64,000 bases of DNA from positions 124,001 through 188,000 of the forward strand of contig JAUFOR010000001.1 in the NCBI GenBank assembly GCA_040285745.1, in the 5' to 3' direction. The position numbers were made by a program, and so were the translations under genes. The DNA is from Barthelona sp. PCE (Eukaryota; Metamonada: BaSk clade). Positions 29,401 through 38,400 of the stretch are shown here, in pieces. The number at the start of each line of letters is the position of its first letter. Position 1 is the stretch's first letter. The notes beneath the pieces are model-generated. The model was given only the letters and a program-made list of their open reading frames with translations, was not told the DNA's origin and searched no databases.

Positions 29401-32400
29401 GATCAATCCACCTATTGCTTGCAGTTCTTCGGCGATGATGGAATTGATTTACACATATGGTGCATGGTCAACAGTGCGGTATGTACCCATGGACTCTTAC
29501 AGCGTGGACTTGGCTTCATTGGTTGTTCCTGTGGCGATGGGCGATGAGCACACATTTCAATTTAGCTCTGGATCTTTGTTATATAGAAATCCCATTATTA
29601 ATATTGATGTTGATATGTTTGGTGTTTCGCACTCAGTCACAAGTGTAGATAGTGACAGCATCACCTTTACAATGAACAGTTACTATAAAGACACGCAGAA
29701 AAGCTTGGAAATCAAGGCTTGTGGTGTCACCATCATTTCTACAATTGTTTCACCCACGGGTCACAGTGTTACAAAACAGAAGATGTGTTATGATGCAGAG
29801 CGTGTAGACGCACAGACCATTATCGTTAAGGGAGATAATCTAGGGGAATCTGGTTCAATTCTTGCTGTAGATTGTGGCGTTCATACATGTGCAGTACAAT
29901 CAAATACTAACAATGAGTGTGAGTTCTTATTAATACTAAATTCAACACCAGTTGTCACGATTGATGTGATGCTTGATCGTTGGGGCGATTTGTCAGATTC
30001 GTTTGAGATGATTGCGTGTCCTATTGTAGACGAAGCAACTACTACTTTTTCAAACGTTACACTAACAGGATCCAATTTTGTTGGAGATTACAGCCTAATT
30101 ATTAGTGGTGATGAATATTCTTGTGAAACCCAATCGTCAACCACGATAATCTGTGACTACGTTCCCACATGTTCAGCAGTGGTGGATGCAGAACTCATAT
30201 CCACTCTTGGATTTACATCTGTGGTTGATGTGATAATAGATCCACCGCTTAATATTTTAGGAGGAAGTATGACGGAAGAAATACGCATTAAAGTTTTGGG
30301 TTACAACGCTTCAAAGGGTTGTTCATTTGATATTTTTATTAATGGTATGCAGCAGGAAGCAGGATTGGTACTTGATACGAATGGCTATGTGACGTACAGT
30401 AGCAGTTTACCTTGTGCCAATGCTATCAATGTCAATCTGGTGAGTGGTGCGACAACATCGAATGTAGTCCAGTTTGTGTTCGAGTTCGAGGTTACATCCG
30501 TACCCACTCTGTCATCCTCAGGAGGTGTTCTTGTTATCAACGGTGTTTTTCCAACATACGCAAGCAATCCAGAGGTTCATTGGAATGGTGTTTTGCATTC
30601 AGCAACGTTTTCGGCTGGCAATAGTGACATTCTAATAACTATTCCAGCTGGTTCAGGTGTTTATGCAGTTGAAATAAGAGTATGTGGTGCGTCAGTGTAC
30701 GATGAAATTAAGTATGAGGAGCCAACTTTGACTCCTAGTGAATGCCTTAAATCTGAGATGCATAATGATTACCGGATACCATCAACGGGGTTTGGGTTAA
30801 ACGGTACTAGGGTTTCTGTCCGAGTGCTTGACGAGTACCGCACAGTGGGTGTCAGAAATGTGGGTGAGAGTTCTATTGCGTTGGATTTTGGCCAGTTATC
30901 AACGCCAACAATATCAAACATTACTCTTTTTGTCAGTGTACCAGGTTACGAAATTTCTGCAAAGATCAACATATGCCCCCGTGTTTCTTCAGTTTTGTAT
31001 ATTGGGAGTAACACCTTCACGTTTGAGGGTGAGTATTTCGAGATTGATTATGCTGAGCCAATTGTTAAGTATGAAAGTTCTGCACGCAGCGGTACATGTG
31101 ACGCTGCATCATGTCTGAGTGATGGTAGCTGCTCGGTTAACTGCACAATTGCACCTTTATGTAGCCAATCACCCGCTTTAATACAGTTTACATATGATAG
31201 CAACGCAGTGGCTTTGCCGTACGAGTATAACTTTACTATGAAGCACGAAGTTCCCTCTATAGCTGTGGATATCACCATTGTGGTTCCTACAGAGTTATCA
31301 AGCTGTGTTTTAGAATTGACACATTCTAGCTTGGTTGTGCTCTGTACTACATCGGGAACTCCCGGCGAGATGATGTGTCCACTATTGCAAATGAATTGTG
31401 CTGACAGTCTGGAGTTCGCTCTTACAGTGACAACTAATGCAGGTATTACGTTCAACCCTCTGACTGTATCAAGATCAGTTCCGACCGTTGTTTCAATTCA
31501 GGAATTCATCTACGGTTCATCAAGTCAATTAATTTTAACCGTGAGACATTCTGTCTCAGACACATTATCGTATTCGTACGACAGTTCAGATTGGAGTATG
31601 GCTGCAATATCAAGCTCTGACAGTATTACTTTGGAAGCAGATATCGATCATCCTTTGAGTTCAGGTTCAGGTATTTTAATATACCTTAAATACTGTAACG
31701 CAGAATTCCAAGTTACCAACAGCTTTAGCAAGCCAATATTGGATTCCACAACAATGTGCATTGATGACGATCCCACAGTAGTATCACTGAGCGGGAGTAA
31801 TTTTCCAATAGAATCAGAGTTGCACAACTTCCAGATAATTTCCGATCGTTTTGTCTCGATAGACTCAGTGAGTGAAAATCAGAAACTTCTGTATTTGAGT
31901 TTTGGAAGATATGATCCATTGATCTTCACACTCATGTTGAAGCATAGAAACGATGATGATTTTAAGACAGATGTTCTTTCTCTTTATAACTGTCCAGACT
32001 ATGTTAATTATAGATTTAATGCAGATTTTACAATAGTTACAGTCACTTTAAAAGATATCAACGCTTCGCATGTTTACGAATTGCAATGTGTTGGATATCA
32101 GTCTGAAGAGCAGTTGTCCGGCGGCTCTTATCTCTACAATGGACAATACGAAATCGCTTTTAACACACCTGAGATTTGTGATCCCACATCATGCACCGTT
32201 GTTGGTAATGGGAGTCGTGCTACAGATGCTTTTGTATTAAATTTAACACCAAAAATTAAAGTAATTGATTCCAAATTGCCAATCCAATCAAATAGCTTCA
32301 TTGTTCAAATATATCCGCTTTATTGTATGAGGTTGTCAGCAAAAGTCAACGGAGAAGAAATTTCTCCAGCTTCAACCAAGCCTAATCATGTTTTCAGTAC

Positions 32401-35400
32401 AGCTGACTTGCCTTGTTCTGCAGATTTTGAGTTTGAGTTTTTCTTGGGCTCTTTTGCGAAAATCACAAAAACTATTGGGCGATCGTTATCGGTGTCATCC
32501 AAAACTTTAGATACAAGCGGTGGGAGTGTACTGATAGCAATATCAGCTAATTGGAATTCGTATACTATGGAACTGGCAACCGCAACATTTAGGGGTGAAG
32601 CTGTTACTGTAATTGGAACCACCAATAATGCAATTTCTATTTCAGATTTGCCAGCTGGTGTTGGTGTGGATCATTTACTTGTTGTGAATCTTTGTGGTAT
32701 GACTGCTAGTCAGAACTTTAGTTATGCTCCACCAATACTGGACTCAGCACTGAATTGTGTTCTTTCTGATCCTGGTGTAATGCAAATTACTGGCAACTTC
32801 TTTGGGCCAGGAGGATTGGTGGATATAAACCTACCATTTTACCGTAATGTTTCGGGAAACGTTGTTGATCAAGATTATATTGAGTTGACCTTTTTCGACA
32901 GTGTTCCTTCCTTAACCAACACCACATTTTATTTGACCGTAACAATTGGTGGGCAAGAATCGGCGAGAGTAACAGTGAGGCACTGCCCTCGATACAGTAA
33001 TTTTTCAACATCAGTGTCCAATTTCATTACATCTTTGCACGGTGAATTCTTTTTGTTGACCGATAAGTTTGTGCTCACATGTCCTGTCGTTGGTATTATT
33101 GGCTGCACAGTTGCAACTTCGGATCTCATAATAGTTGACCAATTTGACTATACTGAGAGCATTTCATGTAATCTGACCCTATCATATAATTTCCAAAAAT
33201 TCGATATTGAAGTAGTGCTTGATCAAAAGCCAATAATTAGTGCTTATCCTTCATTTTTCCCCGAAAATAATGGAGATATCTTATTTACTATCAACAAAGC
33301 TGTTGTGGAGCCGGAACATACTTTAATTGTAGATGGAATTTCTTATACAATTACAAAAGAGCTCGATATTGATGTTTATTCGCTTAACGTCTCAGAATTG
33401 TTATGCTTTGGTGATTTGGATGGTCTTGTAACTGTTCAAGTGAAGACCAACTCATTCTATTCAGAAGAAATCAAGATACCTCGCTTTGATATGCAGTTTT
33501 ATCCAATCAATCAGACAGTTATGACTGAAGGAGAAGATATTTTCGTTAAAGGAGTATTTTTTTCTACTGGAGATGGGCCAATAACAGCAACCGTTAATGC
33601 ATCGATTGTGAATGTGGTGCACTACAGTTACGACTCTGTTCAGGTATCTGTGCCACCAGGTAGTGGCACAGGCATCATTAGTCTTACGCACTGTAACATG
33701 ACTTTATCGCAAACCTTCAGGTATACCAGACCAACATTGAGACAAATTCAAAATTGTGCTAGTGAAAATGCAACGATTTTTATGCTCCAAGGATCAAATT
33801 TTGGAACCTCAACCTCAAACATATCATTTGAAAGTTCTAGGGGAGTCTCGTTGCTTAATCACACACACACAAACATGACGGTTATGTTTGATCAATTCAT
33901 TGGCAACCATTTCTACGTAACAGTCACTGTTGATGGCCAGTCATCTGATTTAACGAACATTTTTAATTGTCCTGTTGTCGAATACGTGCATCCTATCAAT
34001 AACAATACTGAGCTGACAGTTTCCGGCCGCTACTTTCGTGAATCAATGAAATTTTCGGTCAATGAAGACACTGTGAGCTGGGTTTCTGCTTTTACTGTGA
34101 ACTGTTACGGTCGCAACGCTTATGTTAATGGTACAGAAACTATGAATTGTGGTCCTGTTGATGTGTTACATCATTGTGGCTCAATTCCAGGGTTCAACCT
34201 TACTGATGCGTTCGGTATTGTAGTACTCAATGAAGTCATATTCCTGCCACCCATTATTTTCGTTCCGCCACCGCATATTCCAACATTTAGCGGTAGTGCT
34301 AAGATGACAGTTGTGGGGGCGAATAAGCTATGCAGACCCAAATTAGAGTATGAAGGCGTGCAGTATTCAGTATCAATAATAAGTGAAAACACATGGGAGT
34401 TCGTAACAGGAATGATCCAATGTCAGCCAACAAACGCAATCGCTGTGTCTTTGTTGAAGGGTCTGTACGTGTCAAGTGCTGAAGTAATTGTTCCACGGGC
34501 TGATATGATGGTGTTTTCGCAGTCTTCAGTGACAACAGAGGGTGGTCTCGTTCAGATCGATGGTATGTATCCAATTTCAGCAATAGAGCACACAACTAAC
34601 AAGAGTTTGGATATGTTTGGGATAGAGTTTAGTATCAATTTCATCAGTCGCACGTCGCTCACGGTTAATATGCTTCCAGGTACTGGAATTAATGCATACG
34701 CATTGACTATATGTGGACATCGTACTGAGCTCGAAGGATTTAAGTTCGCTGCGCCTGTGATTACAACAATTGACTGCTTTGGCTCCAATCAGGGTGATCT
34801 ATACTATATTCATGGCAGTAATTTTGGTTACAACCGAAGTATTGTACAGCTCGTTACCAGTAGACGATACAATATTCTAAGTGTTAGGCATCACACTATA
34901 AAGTTACAATGGGAACAGAACCACCATGGAGACTTCTTATCTATCACAGTCAAAGTTGACGGTCAGCAGTCTGTGGAGTTTGTCGCAAAGGCATGTATCG
35001 TTGTGAGCGATGAGGAACTCTTCTCAGAGAATACGAAGGTTCAATTTAAGGCCGCTCATGTTTTCCAACCTATTCATACTCTTAATTGTTCCAACAGCAC
35101 ACACGAAGGTATTGAAACAAGTTGTGCTGCTTTTGTCAGTATGTTAGGCACGAACTTTACTTCATGTTTTATCCCTCAGTCATGTGATATGCTCACATGT
35201 CAGCTAACAGCACCTCAGCAGGTGAGTAATGTTTTTACATTGAAACCAACTCCAATAATCATTAGCGTTCCTGTTTCACTGCCAAAGTTAGGGATGTTAC
35301 CGTATGCTGATGCGATAATAATGAATGGTGTTTTTGACTGGTGTAATGTGGAGTACGTCTTCGTGAACGGAGATCCACACACTGCAAAGGCGCTGACTCG

Positions 35401-38400
35401 CCCGCTCTTTGACACGTTTGTGTTCTCAGATAAGACATATCCATGCGAGCTGACTATTGAAGTAACTGTCACTGGTATGTCTGAGAATATTAGTTTCTCA
35501 GTACCGCACACGACAATGGAGTGGCATAGTATGGGCTCAGTACCAAGCACAGGTGGTTTCGTCAATTTGGTTGGGCAGTGGCCCATCCAGTTGGTGTACC
35601 CGATTATTGTGAGGACAAACCACACTAAGGAGCTCGTCAAGTGGAGCAGCGTAAGTGATATAACGAATATTGTGATGGAAGTTGACCCATTGGTGGGTTT
35701 CTTCAGAACAGAAATTGAATACTGCAAACAAATAGTGTCGTTGGTGTGGAATTACGAACTTCCTGTTCTTGATAGATCCAAGATAGGTTGTTATACCTCA
35801 GAGCCAAGTAGAATGGTGTTTTCAGGAGTCAATTTCGGACCCTCGACCATGCTGGTGTACATGTATGCAACTTCATTTGGGTGGAAGAACTCAGCCGCCA
35901 ACACGCACACAACGGTATCCTTCGACTTCCCGGTTGCTACGCAGGTTTCTGAAACAGTTACTCTTTATTTCGGGGAGTATGAAAACGTTGTTGTTGGAGG
36001 GATATCCTTGCGACTTTGTATGCCATTGATACTGGGTGTGAAGCCTGTTAACCCGCCGATAAACTCCGTCTTTTCATTAATAGGAGTCAATTTTGGTCAT
36101 GTTGCATCAAATCTTATTGTTAAATTTGGTACAGCACATCTTCCAGTAATCAGTAATGGGCATAACAATGCACAAATCCTTATGGGTTCGTCGGTGATCG
36201 CCGAGAACTTATGCGTTTCTCATATGGGACTTCCGTCCAACTGTATGATCGTAGAGCCCAGTTCCGTAGGTGGCCCCATCCCACAGTATATATTCAAAGA
36301 CACTACCGCAACACTCGCATTCACCGTCCCGGCTATGGGCGATGAAGTAGTTATTGATATTCACGGTACAAAGTTTCAATGTATTTCAGACACCAAGGAC
36401 ATTACATGTATTGTTAACGGACTCGCTGTTGGCGAATACGAGGTGTGTATTGGGGTGGGTGGTGTCGAGTACATGACCTCGACTATGTTATCAGTGGTTT
36501 CGCTCAGTAATACTAGGTACACCTTCCTTGACATTCTCACGCCCATTCTTTTCACGGTTGTTCCCCAACCAGAGTATCCACCGGTTGTAATGCTCAACAC
36601 TAGGGTTGTTGAGGTTGAGTTCTGGAGTGATTCCGATGAGTGGAAGTTTGATGTGCGGTGCAGTGAACAAGACATGGCAGAGTTTTGTTATGGAGATTCA
36701 TGTGTGTCTGTCACAATCGCATGCTTGGATACACCTACCATAACACCTACCGCTGTAATTGCAAATGTCAAGGGGAGTCAACACGTGACAGTAACATTTG
36801 ATGAGTCACCGGATGTGCAGTACACAATCGACTGCGAATTCACACAATCCCTTCCTTCAACGTTAGTTGCTCAGTTTGTGGTTGAAGAGGATGTCGCTCC
36901 CAGCACATGTTCCATTTACTATTATCGAGACAGCCCTCTACCTTTGGAATTCAGCGTTGTGTCCTTGATAGTTAGTCCAGCCGAAGCACGCAGCGATATT
37001 CCAATTGATGTTTGTGTTTTGTTCTCCACGACCATCACCGTCGTGTATCAGGGAACAGGATTGTATGAGAAGATAACGCATGGGCCATCCAACGAGTGTA
37101 CCACTATCACATTCCCAATTATAGGAGAGTACTTTGTGTTTGTCGAAAGTGTTGAAGAAATCTCAACAGGCTTTATTTGTGTTGCGTCAATTGATGCTAG
37201 GCCGCCCGTCCAACTCAAGATGGACTCTCGCTTCTTCGTGTACGGAATGACTATTAATTTCGAGGCTTATGTCGTTGGAGACTTTGCCGAGCCCATCACG
37301 CTTTTAACTAACAACGGGGCAACTGTTCCGTTCACAGAGGAAGAAGAATATATTCTGGAGCCTTACACGTATGAACCGTACCTGTATGTTTACGGGCAGA
37401 TTTCTGACAACGAGATATCCTTGCCTATGTATGTTTCTCTGATTAGCTTGGACTGGTTTGGGAGCTTCAACGCGACACCCGACTTCATCTTAGCGGAGTC
37501 ATCTGAGGAAATCACTGTTGCGTGTCACGAATGCTCAATGAACCCTGGCCAGCATAATATCCGGGTCATGTATTGTGGCGAAACATTAATTACATCACAG
37601 TTATTCGATATCCGCTCTTTTACAGTTGTCGTCGATGCCAAGTCGGAATGCTTCGCAGATGTTATGCGTGTTCAGCTGTTTACCATGGCTGGTTGGATCA
37701 ACATCACTAATGTTGATTTCAGAATGGTCCGTCTAACGTCCCCGTTGTGCGACGATACCACGGAAATCCCAGCAAGCATCATCCCGCCAGACGTTCCTGG
37801 TTTCGTCAAGAACCTGGGTGATATCCTTGATTTGCCAAAGGGAGAACGTTGCGCCTTAAAAAGTGAGTATTCGTTGCTTGAGGCTGCTGGAACTCCCGTA
37901 ATTGCACTGTTCTTTGTTGCAGCATACGATGATAGCTGTCTTGACTGTATTCCAGATCTCACATTTGAGGGTATCTCCATGGAGCGATCGACATGTGTTC
38001 AGATTCCCGGGTATCTTTCTTCAAAGGAACACGCTCTATGCGCATTTGGTCTCAGCTCCCCCAGAATAATTAATCATGTAAGAGTTGAAAGCGAATTACC
38101 GTTCTCAAACTTGGAGATTTGGGGACTTGAACAGTATGATGTTGTTTATTTGAGAGCAAAGAACATACCTGAATGCCGAGCTGTAGAGTTGTGCTCGTTT
38201 GTTATTGAGTTAGAGTGCCAAAATTACTTCTTCACCGTTGTTCCATGTGGTGATATCGTGGGATTGAGCATGATCAATGAAGAGTTCAGTTACATATCAG
38301 CAGAGACAATCATGTTCAGCGTGAACCGCTCTTTCACAGAGATGGGACTCATAAAGGTGAGCGTTTCTCATGCATTATTTGTGATCACTGATGAAATCTA

